From JBDHAC01 sp039588215 (GTDB taxonomy: Bacteria; Gemmatimonadota; Gemmatimonadetes; Palauibacterales; Palauibacteraceae): DNA of 64,000 nucleotides. The stretch covers positions 1 to 64,000 of the forward strand of contig JBDHAD010000039.1 of the NCBI GenBank assembly GCA_039588215.1, in the 5' to 3' direction. The notes under the pieces are model-generated. The model was not told the DNA's origin. It did no database searches and saw only the letters and a list, made by a program, of their open reading frames with translations. A program made the position numbers and the translations under genes. Of the stretch, positions 55,693-64,000 are shown piece by piece. Each line of letters begins with the position of its first letter. Position 1 is the stretch's first letter.

Positions 55693-58383
55693 ATGCACCC
55701 CCGACCATCCACCAACGGCCGCGCGGGCGGACCCGTCACGACCGGCAGGGAGGCGCCGGTCGTGGCGGCTCCGCGACCGCGTGCGGCCGGCAAGTTCCTG
55801 TATGCCGGGGACGAGAAGCTCTTCGTTCGCGGCTTCACCTATGGGACGTTCCGCCGTAATCACGACGGGGAGCCATTCCCGTCACGCGAGGTGGTCGAGC
55901 GGGATTTCGCCCACATGGCCGAGGCCGGGGCGAACGCCGTCCGCACCTACACGCCGCCCCCTCGCTGGATGCTCGACGCGGCCTCTCGTCATGAGCTCCG
56001 CATCATGGTCGGGATCCCCTGGGAGCAACACGTGGCCTTCCTCGACGAGCCGGGCCGCGTCGCCCGAATCCGGGGGCGGGTGCAGCGTGCCGTGCGAGCG
56101 TGCGCCGGGCACCCGGCCATCCTGTGCTACGCGGTCGGAAACGAGACGCCCGCGCAAATCGTCCGCTGGAGCGGCCGCGAGCGCATCGAGCGCCACATCC
56201 GATCGTTGTACGACCTGGCCAAGACCGAAGACCCGGATGGGCTCGTTACGTACGTAAACTACCCATCCACGGAGTACCTCCACCTCGATTTCCTCGATCT
56301 CCTGTGCTTCAACGTCTACCTGGAGTCGCCGGAACGGCTGTCGGCCTACCTCGCGCGGCTTCACAACCTCGCGGGCAACCGTCCGCTTCTCATGGGAGAG
56401 CTCGGGTTGGACAGCCGCTCGCACGGTGAGTTCGGGCAGGCCTGTGGGCTGGATGCCCAGATACGAGCGGCGCACAGGGGAGGGTGCGCGGGGACGTTCG
56501 TGTTCTCGTGGACGGACGAGTGGCACACCGGCGGCCACGATGTCGAGACCTGGGGATTCGGGGTGGTCGACGAGCACAGGGAGCCCAAGCCCGCACTCCG
56601 CAGCGTGCGGCGCGCATTCGCGGCGAGATCTCTGAGCGATCGGCCCGCGACCGACGGTTTCGCAACCGATGAGAAGGAACGTCCGCGCGTCTCCGTCGTC
56701 ATCTGTGCGTACAACGCCGAGAGTACGCTGCGCGACTGCCTCGAGGGGGTGACGGCGATCCAGTATCCGGACTACGAGGTGATCGTGGTCGACGATGGAT
56801 CGACCGACTCGACGTCCGACATCGCTGCCGAGTTCCCTGTCCAGCTGGTCCAGACGCCGAACCAGGGGTTGAGCAAAGCCCGCAACGCCGGCATCGAGGC
56901 GGCTACTGGGGAGATCGTCGCGTTCACCGATGCCGACGCGCGGCCAGACCCAGACTGGCTGACCTACCTGACCGTGGCGCTCGCGGACCAGACATTCGCG
57001 GGCGTGGGCGGACCCAACGTGGCACCACCGGGGGACGGCTTCGTGGCCGACTGCGTGGCCAACGCCCCCGGCGGACCCATCCACGTGCTGCTGTCCGATC
57101 AGGGGGCCGAGCACATCCCGGGCTGCAACATGGCCTTCCGGAAGAGCGCGCTCGAGGACGTGGGTGGCTTCGACGCGCGCTTCCGTGTGGCCGGTGACGA
57201 CGTGGACATCTGCTGGCAGCTCCAGGAGCGCGGACATACGCTCGGCTTCAGCCCCGCCGCCATGGTCTGGCACCACGCGCGGGACTCTGTCGGCACCTAC
57301 TGGCGGCAGCAGTCCGGGTACGGGCGCGCGGAGGCCCTGCTCGAGGAGAAGTGGCCGGAGAAGTACAACTCGGCCGGGCACGTGACCTGGGGTGGCCGCG
57401 TGTACGGGGCGCCACGGCTGTTCGGTCTGGGCCGACGGGGGCGAATCTACCACGGAATCTGGGGGGCGGCCCCGTTCCAGGCGTATCACCCCCCTTCGCC
57501 GAGCTTCCTGAGCTCGCTCGTATCGACCCCGGAGTGGTACCTCGTGGTCCTGGCGCTCGCCGGGCTCAGCGCGCTCGGGGTCGCGTGGCGACCGCTGCTG
57601 TGGACGCTGCCGTTGCTGGCCCTGGCGGCGGGCGCGGTGCTTTTGCAGGCCATCGCAGGTGCAACACGCGCGCGTCCTGAGTCGGCGGGATCGAGCCTAC
57701 GCGAACGGCTTTTCAAGCCGCCTCTGACCGTCGCGCTCCATCTCCTGCAACCCGCCGCGCGCCTGCGGGGGCGTCTGCGCTACGGCCTCACGCCATGGCG
57801 GCTTCGAACCCAGAAGCGCTTCGTGTTGCCGGAGCCACAGACCGTCTTCCTGTGGAGCGATCGGTGGACGGCTCCTTCCGAACGACTCGCGCGTCTCGAG
57901 TTCGTACTCCGCCGGATGCGCGCGGCGGTGCTTCGCGGTGGCCCGTTCGACGACTGGGACCTGCTGGTCAAGGGTGGTCCCTCTGGACGCGTCCGGATCC
58001 GCACGTGCACCGAGGAGCACGGCGCCGGTCAGCAGTTCGTGCGCGTGCGGCTGCTGCCACGCGCATCGCGTCCGGGCGCAGGGTCGCTAGGTCTCCTCGG
58101 TACTCTCACCGTGTGGGCGTTCGCGGAGGGCGCCACGTTGGCCGGGCTGGCACTCGCGCTGGCGTTCGCCCTGTTCGCCGTGCGGGTCGTCCTCGAGTGT
58201 GGCGGTGCGATGACCGCTGTCCTCGAAGCGCTCGACGCGATGCACGACGCCGAGGTCCGGACCAAGGATGGCGCTTCGATCTCCGGGCAGGACGACGCCG
58301 GACCAGAGCAGGACGGTTCCAAACGGAAGCGCGACGAATCCGGCGCCACTCCCGACATCAAGTCCCGGGAGGCGGTCGGTTGA
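55693..58383 (+). CDS. Glycosidase-like/GT2 fusion glycosyltransferase
   Basis: 896 residues. Residues about 35-330 form a TIM-barrel like GH2/GH5-type enzymes: GNETP supplies the likely acid/base Glu and LMGELGLDSR the nucleophile position. Residues about 335-600 are a GT2 glycosyltransferase: VSVVICAYNAESTLRDCL, DDGSTDSTSDI, FTDADARPDPDW, and a VAGDDVDICWQLQERG segment. Several transmembrane helices follow (about 615-660 and 780-835), with an acidic, charged tail. The combination would let one protein build and trim a polymer at the membrane. It is translationally coupled to the ABC gene by TTGA. The N-terminal start is uncertain. Confidence 0.8.
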   Translation: MHPRPSTNGRAGGPVTTGREAPVVAAPRPRAAGKFLYAGDEKLFVRGFTYGTFRRNHDGEPFPSREVVERDFAHMAEAGANAVRTYTPPPRWMLDAASRHELRIMVGIPWEQHVAFLDEPGRVARIRGRVQRAVRACAGHPAILCYAVGNETPAQIVRWSGRERIERHIRSLYDLAKTEDPDGLVTYVNYPSTEYLHLDFLDLLCFNVYLESPERLSAYLARLHNLAGNRPLLMGELGLDSRSHGEFGQACGLDAQIRAAHRGGCAGTFVFSWTDEWHTGGHDVETWGFGVVDEHREPKPALRSVRRAFAARSLSDRPATDGFATDEKERPRVSVVICAYNAESTLRDCLEGVTAIQYPDYEVIVVDDGSTDSTSDIAAEFPVQLVQTPNQGLSKARNAGIEAATGEIVAFTDADARPDPDWLTYLTVALADQTFAGVGGPNVAPPGDGFVADCVANAPGGPIHVLLSDQGAEHIPGCNMAFRKSALEDVGGFDARFRVAGDDVDICWQLQERGHTLGFSPAAMVWHHARDSVGTYWRQQSGYGRAEALLEEKWPEKYNSAGHVTWGGRVYGAPRLFGLGRRGRIYHGIWGAAPFQAYHPPSPSFLSSLVSTPEWYLVVLALAGLSALGVAWRPLLWTLPLLALAAGAVLLQAIAGATRARPESAGSSLRERLFKPPLTVALHLLQPAARLRGRLRYGLTPWRLRTQKRFVLPEPQTVFLWSDRWTAPSERLARLEFVLRRMRAAVLRGGPFDDWDLLVKGGPSGRVRIRTCTEEHGAGQQFVRVRLLPRASRPGAGSLGLLGTLTVWAFAEGATLAGLALALAFALFAVRVVLECGGAMTAVLEALDAMHDAEVRTKDGASISGQDDAGPEQDGSKRKRDESGATPDIKSREAVG

Positions 58384-60239
58384 AGTACTTCCTCCGTGTT
58401 CTCCGGTACGTGAAGCCTTTCTGGCGTTCGGCTCTGGCCACCGCCGCCCTCACGGTGGGCGTCTCGCTCGTCGCACTGCTCCAGCCCTGGCCGCTCAAGA
58501 TCCTGTTCGACAGCGTGCTGGGGAACCATCCACTGCCACGGGTCCTCGAGCCGCTCCTAGCCCCGTTTGCTGATGACCGTCTACTGCTCCTCCTCGTGGT
58601 CGTGGCCGGTGGGTTCCTGATCACGCTGATCGTGAATGGCCTCAGCGTGTGGAGCAGCTACGCGGAGACGAAGCTCGAGCAGGGGATCATTCTCGACTTC
58701 CGCAGTGATCTGTTCGCGCACGCACAACGTCTCTCGCTCGCCTACCACGACAATCGACGCTCGGGCAATCTCATCTTCGCCATCAATTACCAAGCGGACT
58801 CCGCCGCGGGCCTCCTGATGGCGCTCCAGCCTCTCGTACAGAGCGGCCTCACGATCGTCGGGATGTTCTGGATCACCTATGCGATCGACCCGCAGCTTGC
58901 GCTGCTCTCGCTCGTCGTCGTGCCGTTCCTCTACTACTCGGTGTCGTACTACATGCGACACATCGAGAGGCGACTCCGCGATGTGAAGGGGATGGAGGGG
59001 GAGTCCCTCTCGATCATCCACGAAGCGATTTCGATGCTGCGGGTGATCGTAGCGTTCGGGCGCGAGCGCTACGAGCATACCCGATTTCGCGAGCACGGCG
59101 AGAAGACGGTCGACGCGCGCGTGGGTGTCACCGTGCGCCAGACGCTGTTCTCGCTCGTGGTGAACACGACGACTGCAGCCGGCATCGCCCTCGTGCTCGG
59201 GTTCGGCGTCTACCAGATCCTCCAGGGTAGGATGACGGCGGGCGAGCTCCTCGTCGTCTTCGCCTACGTTACCTCGATCTACCAACCGCTTGAAGCGATC
59301 AGCACGACGGTGGGGTCTCTGCAAGAGCGCTTCATCAGTCTGGAGATCGCGTTCAAGCTACTCGACACCGATCCGGACATCGTCGACAAGCCAGACGCGA
59401 TGCCGATCGGCCGGGCACGCGGCGGGCTGCAGTTCGAGAACGTGTCGTTCGGCTATGAGGGGCGGGCGGAGACGCTCCGACAGATCGACTTCATCGCGCG
59501 GCCGGGGGAGGTGGTCGGGATCGTCGGACCCACCGGAGCTGGCAAGACCACGCTCGTGAGCTTGGTGCCGCGATTCTACGATCCAGACGAGGGGCGGATC
59601 CTTCTGGACGGTCGGGACATTCGTGACATCCGACTGGCGGCGCTCCGCAAACAGACAAGTATCGTCATGCAAGAGCCGCTTTTATTCTCGGGCACGATCG
59701 CGCAGAACATCCGATACGGCCGACTTGACGCGAGCCACGAGGAGATCGTCGAAGCCGCAAAGGCGGCGAACGCGCACGACTTCGTCATGCGCCTTCCAGA
59801 AAAGTACGCCACCGTTCTGGGCGAGCGCGGAGCGCGTCTTTCGGGCGGCGAGCGCCAACGCATCTCGATCGCGCGAGCGTTCTTGCGTAACGCCCCCATC
59901 TTGATTCTCGACGAGCCGACCTCGTCGATCGACTCGCGAACCGAAGCGGTGATCCTCGACGCTCTCGAGCGGCTGATGAACGGCCGGACGACGTTCATGA
60001 TCGCACATCGACTATCCACGATCCGGAGTCCCGATTCGATTCTCGTGCTCGACAGTGGACGCGTCGTGGACCGGGGCACGCCCGAAGACCTGATTCGCCG
60101 CAGGGGCCTGTACCGCGAGCTCTGGGAGATGCAGTTGGGACCGGGCACCGGTTCGGCAGCGGGGATCCCGGAACCTGCCCGGCCCACCGGGCCGCAGAGT
60201 CCCGTCACGGCAGACGCGGTGGGGGCTCGAGGACCGTGA
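58380..60239 (+). CDS. ABC exporter (transmembrane and ATPase domain in one protein)
   Basis: 619 residues. Six transmembrane helices occupy about 20-310. The ATPase domain has Walker A VGPTGAGKTT, signature LSGGERQR, Walker B ILILDEPTSSID and H-loop IAHRLST. It is an MsbA/lipid-flippase-like half-transporter that would work as a homodimer. The start is TTG 58380, overlapping the upstream stop with GGGAGG ahead; longer frames run inside the previous gene. The C-terminus has a proline-rich tail of about 35 residues. It probably exports a lipid-linked product of the neighbouring glycosyltransferases. Confidence 0.9.
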   Translation: MKYFLRVLRYVKPFWRSALATAALTVGVSLVALLQPWPLKILFDSVLGNHPLPRVLEPLLAPFADDRLLLLLVVVAGGFLITLIVNGLSVWSSYAETKLEQGIILDFRSDLFAHAQRLSLAYHDNRRSGNLIFAINYQADSAAGLLMALQPLVQSGLTIVGMFWITYAIDPQLALLSLVVVPFLYYSVSYYMRHIERRLRDVKGMEGESLSIIHEAISMLRVIVAFGRERYEHTRFREHGEKTVDARVGVTVRQTLFSLVVNTTTAAGIALVLGFGVYQILQGRMTAGELLVVFAYVTSIYQPLEAISTTVGSLQERFISLEIAFKLLDTDPDIVDKPDAMPIGRARGGLQFENVSFGYEGRAETLRQIDFIARPGEVVGIVGPTGAGKTTLVSLVPRFYDPDEGRILLDGRDIRDIRLAALRKQTSIVMQEPLLFSGTIAQNIRYGRLDASHEEIVEAAKAANAHDFVMRLPEKYATVLGERGARLSGGERQRISIARAFLRNAPILILDEPTSSIDSRTEAVILDALERLMNGRTTFMIAHRLSTIRSPDSILVLDSGRVVDRGTPEDLIRRRGLYRELWEMQLGPGTGSAAGIPEPARPTGPQSPVTADAVGARGP

Positions 60240-61420
60240 TGACTCCCGCGCGGCCCCGCCTAGTCCTGCTGGGGATGATGACCAAGATGCCGGTCGCCGG
60301 GGTGGTGTGGCAGACCGTGCATTATCTGCTCGGCTTCCAGCGATTGGGGTACGACGTGTACTACGTCGAGGCCCATGCTCGCACGCCGTCGATGCTGATG
60401 CACTCGCCCGCGGACGACGGGTCGGTGAGCGCAGCCGCGTTCATCGCCGCCGTCATGCAGCGCTTCGGGCTCCGTGAGCGCTGGGCCTATCAAGCGCTCC
60501 ACGACAATGGCGCTTGCTTCGGGATGACCCAGAGCGCGCTACGGCGGCTGTTCGATTCCGCCGAGCTCGTGATCAACCTGCACGGAGGCACGCTGCCAAG
60601 GCCCGAGCACTGCGCGACAGATCGTCTCGTCTACATTGGCACCGACCCCGTCCAGCTCGAGGTGGAACTCGCCGAAGATCGCTCCGAGGCGGTCGAATTC
60701 CTCGAGCCCCACTGCGCCTTCTTCACCTTCGCGGAGAACTACGGCCAACCCGACTGCCGCCTGCCACGTGACGACCGCTTCGATTTCGTGCCAACCCGGC
60801 AGCCGGTCATCCTCGATCTGTGGCCGGAGACGGAATCCACGCGGGAGGCCTTCACCACGATCGCGAACTGGGAGCAGCCCTGGCGCGAGGTTCGTTGGAA
60901 GGGCGAGATCTACCACTGGAGCAAACACCTCGAGTTCCTCAAGCTCGTGGACTTACCGTCGCGGACGTCGCAGCCCCTGGAGCTCGCGCTCGCCAACTGC
61001 GCGCCAAAGCATCAAGAGCTCCTGCGGCGGCGCGGTTGGCGAGTGCGCGATTCGCTCGCCTTCTCAACCGATCCCGACGCGTACCGCGACTACGTCGCGA
61101 CCTCTCGGGCGGAGTTCACCGTGGCCAAGGACCAAAACGTCCGCTTCCGGAGCGGGTGGTTCAGCGACCGGGCGGCCACCTATCTCGCGTCGGGCCGTCC
61201 GGTCGTGACCCAGGACACCGGGTTCGGCGGTGCGCTCCCGACGGGAGAGGGCCTCTTCGCATTCTCAGACGTAGAAGGGGCACTCAGCGCGATCGACGCC
61301 GTGAACTCGGATTACGAGCGACACTCGCGCGCGGCCCGCGAGATCACCCGCGATCACTTCGATGCTCGCCTTGTTCTCGCGCGACTCCTCGAGCACCTGG
61401 GGGCTCCATGCGCGTCTTGA
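60236..61420 (+). CDS. Glycosyltransferase family 1-like protein
   Basis: 394 residues. The N-terminal RPRLVLLGMMTKMPVAGVVWQTVHYLLGFQRLGYDVYYVEAHA and the C-terminal SGWFSDRAATYLASGRPVVTQDTGFGGALPTGEGLFAF (nucleotide-sugar-binding region) fit a GT-B glycosyltransferase without close assignment. VYIGTDPVQLEVELAED lies in the linker region. The GTG at 60236 overlaps the ABC gene stop (GTGA); ATG 60239 is an alternative. The stop overlaps the next gene by 13 bases. The sugar transferred is unknown. Confidence 0.75.
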   Translation: MMTPARPRLVLLGMMTKMPVAGVVWQTVHYLLGFQRLGYDVYYVEAHARTPSMLMHSPADDGSVSAAAFIAAVMQRFGLRERWAYQALHDNGACFGMTQSALRRLFDSAELVINLHGGTLPRPEHCATDRLVYIGTDPVQLEVELAEDRSEAVEFLEPHCAFFTFAENYGQPDCRLPRDDRFDFVPTRQPVILDLWPETESTREAFTTIANWEQPWREVRWKGEIYHWSKHLEFLKLVDLPSRTSQPLELALANCAPKHQELLRRRGWRVRDSLAFSTDPDAYRDYVATSRAEFTVAKDQNVRFRSGWFSDRAATYLASGRPVVTQDTGFGGALPTGEGLFAFSDVEGALSAIDAVNSDYERHSRAAREITRDHFDARLVLARLLEHLGAPCAS

Positions 61421-62781
61421 TGGTGAGTCACCGATTCCCACCTGATGCCGTCGCGGGCGTGGAGCGGTATACGGAAGCGCTGGCGGCGGAGCTTCGACGT
61501 CGAGGCGACCAGGTCGCCGTGCTTACGCGCCGCCCGGGCCCGGGCCCCATTCGCACTGAAGTAGAGCGGCACGGCGACGGGACGCGGGTCTTCCGGTTGG
61601 CCGGTGGTGGCGTGGATCGGGAGCGGTTCCTGCGGCACACGGCGCCTGTCGAGCGAGCCTTTCAGCAGGTTCTCGCCGACGAGCAGCCCGACGTCGTGCA
61701 CCTGAACCATCTGGTCGACCTCTCGCCCCGCTTCCCGATGCTCGCCCGGGAGGCAGGCGCGGCCGTCGTTCTTACGCTGCATGACTTTTGGTTCGCGTGT
61801 CCGCGCATCACGCGGCAGCGGCCCGATGGCTCGCTTTGCGATGGTCCCGATGGTGGCCGTGCCTGCGCCTCCCACTGCTTCCGCGGGGGAAGCGATGCGG
61901 TGCACCGCTGGGGGCTTCGGGCGCTCTACTTCCGCCGTCTGCTGGCTACCGCCGATCGCGTGTTGTGCCCATCCGAGTACGTGGCAGAATGGTTCAGAGG
62001 CTGGGGATCGGATCCGAGTCGAACCCTGGCGGTACCGAACGGCATCTGGCTCGAGGGAGAGAATGCGGAGGGGCCGCGGGCAGTGTTCCTCGAACGCCGC
62101 CGCGCGGAACGGCAAAGGGGGGAGGGGCCACGTCTGGTCCTTGCGATCCTCGGCGCCGTGGTCTCGCACAAGGGGCATCACGTCGTGCTGGAGGCCGTAC
62201 GGAAAGCGGGCGTAACCGACATCGAGCTGCGGGTTCACGGACCGATCGGCGATGCGGAGTATGCCCGGAGGCTGCGTGAAGAGGCGGCCGACATCCCGGG
62301 TCTCCGGCTGCGGCTGTTCGGAGCGTACGAGCCCGCAGAGCTCCCCCTCCTGCTGGACGGGATCGATTGCGTAATCGTCCCCTCCACCTGGCCGGAGACG
62401 TTCTGTCTCGTGGCCCGCGAGGCGCTGGCACTCGGTCTCCCCGTGCTCGCAACGCGACTCGGCGCGCTGCCCGATGCGGTGACCGAGGGTGTGGATGGCT
62501 TCCTGTTTCATCACGATCGGCCGGAGACATTGGCAGCGCTCCTCCGAAGGCTCGTCGAGGAGGAAGGGCTCCTGGAGCGGCTGCGCCAAGGGGCGAGGCA
62601 AGCGCGGCCCACGACGATGGTCGAACACGCGAGCCGGGTGCGCGATGCGTACTCGCACGCCCTCGAGAGATCCGACGGCGCCTCAGGCACAAGCGAGGCG
62701 GAATGGGCCGAACTCGAGGTCTTGTCCGAGCTCCTTGAAATGTACGGCTTTGGCGGGGCGACCGTGGAGGTCGTCGCGTGA
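61408..62781 (+). CDS. GT4 family glycosyltransferase
   Basis: 457 residues. RVLMVSHRFPPDAVAGVERYTEALAAELRRRG is the N-terminal GT4 pattern. LTLHDFWFACPRIT is characteristic, and the C-terminal domain has VPSTWPETFCLVAREALALGLPVLATRLGALPDAV, including the E-x7-E retaining motif. It is a GT-B retaining transferase acting on a nucleotide sugar. It overlaps both neighbours and so is coupled in translation. The start is ATG 61408, fixed by the open frame of the previous gene. The last 20 residues have no family similarity. Confidence 0.9.
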   Translation: MRVLMVSHRFPPDAVAGVERYTEALAAELRRRGDQVAVLTRRPGPGPIRTEVERHGDGTRVFRLAGGGVDRERFLRHTAPVERAFQQVLADEQPDVVHLNHLVDLSPRFPMLAREAGAAVVLTLHDFWFACPRITRQRPDGSLCDGPDGGRACASHCFRGGSDAVHRWGLRALYFRRLLATADRVLCPSEYVAEWFRGWGSDPSRTLAVPNGIWLEGENAEGPRAVFLERRRAERQRGEGPRLVLAILGAVVSHKGHHVVLEAVRKAGVTDIELRVHGPIGDAEYARRLREEAADIPGLRLRLFGAYEPAELPLLLDGIDCVIVPSTWPETFCLVAREALALGLPVLATRLGALPDAVTEGVDGFLFHHDRPETLAALLRRLVEEEGLLERLRQGARQARPTTMVEHASRVRDAYSHALERSDGASGTSEAEWAELEVLSELLEMYGFGGATVEVVA

Positions 62782-64000
62782 GCGGTCCGGGCCGGAGTTC
62801 TGAGGTGTCCACTGTTCCCCAGGCGATCGATCTTTCCGAGCCTGGAACGTCCTCCGGACCGGACGAAGTCGAAACGCAGCTCGAGTTGCAGCGGAGGATC
62901 CTGGAGACGCTGGCAGCGCGGGAGCGAGAGGTACGCGAGCTACGGCACAAGTTGGAGGAGTTCGAGGGGTCCGGAGAGCGCGTCGCCGCGGGATCGTTGA
63001 ACGCTGCGGTGATCCTCCCTGCGCTCGAGACGGAGTGCGCGCGGTTGCGCGAGCTGTGGCTCACCGCCCGCGAGCGGTTGACCGAGCTGGAGGAGCGGCT
63101 GTGCCACGCCGGGACGGATTCGGCGCCAAGGGCTCGCTCGCGAACGACTCGGCTGCCTGACCCGGCCCGAGGGTGGGACTCCCGGGCGGCGGACGAGGTC
63201 ACGCGCGCCCCGGGCTCGCTGGCGGCGTGCACGATCATCGGGCGCAACTACCTGGCTCAGGCGTGCGCCCTGTTCGAGAGTCTTCGCAGGCACGAGCCGA
63301 CCACGCGGCTCTATCTGCTCGTCGTCGACGCGGGTCCCGAGGACGTGGATCCGGGACCCGGGGTCACGGTGGTCGACCCGCGCCGCCTGGCCGTGCCCGA
63401 CTTCGCAGAGATGTCGTTCAAATACGATGTCGTCGAGTTCAATACGGCCGTGAAGCCGTACTTCCTCTCGCTCCTCATGCGCGAGCACGGAGAGGAGCTC
63501 GTCGTGTACTTCGATCCCGATATCATCGTGATGCGGCGCCTGGAGGAGCTTCGCGCGGCGCTCGCCGACGCGAGCATCGTTCTCACGCCACACATCACGC
63601 GTCCGATCCCCTCGGACGGGCTGACCCCGAGTGAGCAGGACATCATGGTCTCCGGCGCCTACAACCTGGGGTTCATTGGACTGCGCGGGACCGAGGAGAG
63701 CTTGCGCTTCCTACGGTGGTGGGAGGAGCGCCTGGCCGATGGATGCCGGATCGACGTGCCTAACGGGTTGTTCACGGACCAGAAATGGATCGATCTCGTA
63801 CCCGGCCTGTTCCCCGACACGCGGATACTACGCGATCCAACTTATAACGTCGCGTTCTGGAACCTGCACGAACGCGAGGTGGAACAGTCGGGCGCGGACT
63901 ACCTGGTAAACGGTCGGCCTGCGGCGTTCTTCCACATCAGCGGGTTTGATCCGCAAGCGCCGGATCAGCTCTCGAAGCACCAGACCCGCATGAAGGTGGA
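62778..64000 (+). CDS. Coiled-coil glycosyltransferase, 3' end beyond the window
   Basis: At least 407 residues; the frame is open to the window edge. The GTG at 62778 overlaps the upstream stop (GTGA). Residues about 30-115 are coiled coil (ELQRRILETLAAREREVRELRHKLEEF). From residue 150 a GT-A-like domain follows: ACTIIGRNYLAQACALFESLRRHEPTTRLYLLVVDAG, with the metal-binding DxD in YFDPDIIVMRRLEEL and DQKWIDLVPGLFPDTRIL further on. This resembles sugar transferases of the GT8-like kind. The coiled coil suggests multimerisation or an anchor to other cluster proteins. Confidence 0.75.
   Translation, partial: MSGPGRSSEVSTVPQAIDLSEPGTSSGPDEVETQLELQRRILETLAAREREVRELRHKLEEFEGSGERVAAGSLNAAVILPALETECARLRELWLTARERLTELEERLCHAGTDSAPRARSRTTRLPDPARGWDSRAADEVTRAPGSLAACTIIGRNYLAQACALFESLRRHEPTTRLYLLVVDAGPEDVDPGPGVTVVDPRRLAVPDFAEMSFKYDVVEFNTAVKPYFLSLLMREHGEELVVYFDPDIIVMRRLEELRAALADASIVLTPHITRPIPSDGLTPSEQDIMVSGAYNLGFIGLRGTEESLRFLRWWEERLADGCRIDVPNGLFTDQKWIDLVPGLFPDTRILRDPTYNVAFWNLHEREVEQSGADYLVNGRPAAFFHISGFDPQAPDQLSKHQTRMKV

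Overview
The window is a high-GC bacterial chromosome segment that looks like Gemmatimonadota. The support is gene content: a Ser/Thr kinase with a TPR tail, a penicillin acylase, a sortilin-like BNR protein, DUF3500, a GMC oxidoreductase paired with a gluconate-dehydrogenase subunit 3, and a small photosystem-type cytochrome c with TPRs. No rRNA or marker protein is present, so this is an inference. Layout: 1-22816 is a mosaic of short operons for membrane and periplasmic enzymes. It holds steroid-reductase-like proteins, DUF3500, a UbiB-type kinase, a Tat-exported NAD-binding protein, homocysteine methyltransferase, the kinase/acylase pair, a BNR/gluconate-dehydrogenase/GMC operon, a GGDEF-EAL protein, a sulfotransferase and a DUF4097 lipoprotein. 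|| 22943-38420 is an integrated element of about 15.5 kb. Its right end lies in the 3' half of a tRNA-Arg(UCG) gene, and a 43-bp copy of that half marks the left end. It carries a tyrosine integrase beside the tRNA, paired integrase arm-type repeats near both ends, a divergent repressor/early-gene switch, a replication-like gene with iteron-like repeats inside its own coding sequence, an excisionase-like protein, and a phage large terminase. No portal, capsid or tail gene is visible. The middle, where such genes would be expected, holds a truncated beta-helix surface gene, a DUF6090-like membrane protein, a sulfatase-like lipoprotein and a Cys/Pro-repeat lipoprotein, separated by two families of direct repeats. 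Two adjacent genes with HEPN-type Rx4H motifs and a DUF4145 gene suggest a defence or toxin function. || 38622-47527 is one locus: a GspG-like pseudopilin, a membrane-anchored HD-GYP protein, a small membrane protein, four minor-pilin-like genes (FimT/GspH, PilV, PilW and PilX types), and a second, paralogous HD-GYP sensor. Cyclic-di-GMP control of a pilus or secretion apparatus is a reasonable reading. A compact three-way-junction RNA is predicted upstream of the second HD-GYP gene. || 47739-55331 holds a TPR-S41 protease, a DUF222/HNH protein with a tandem repeat upstream, an NCS2 permease with a membrane partner, an NTF2-like secreted protein and a dihaem cytochrome c. || 55693-64000 is a tightly overlapping polysaccharide or glycoconjugate cluster. 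It has a glycosidase-GT2 fusion, an ABC exporter, two glycosyltransferases and a coiled-coil glycosyltransferase cut by the window end. The candidates most worth following are the capsid-less, terminase-bearing cargo element with its repeat-bounded modules, and the HD-GYP/pseudopilin locus.
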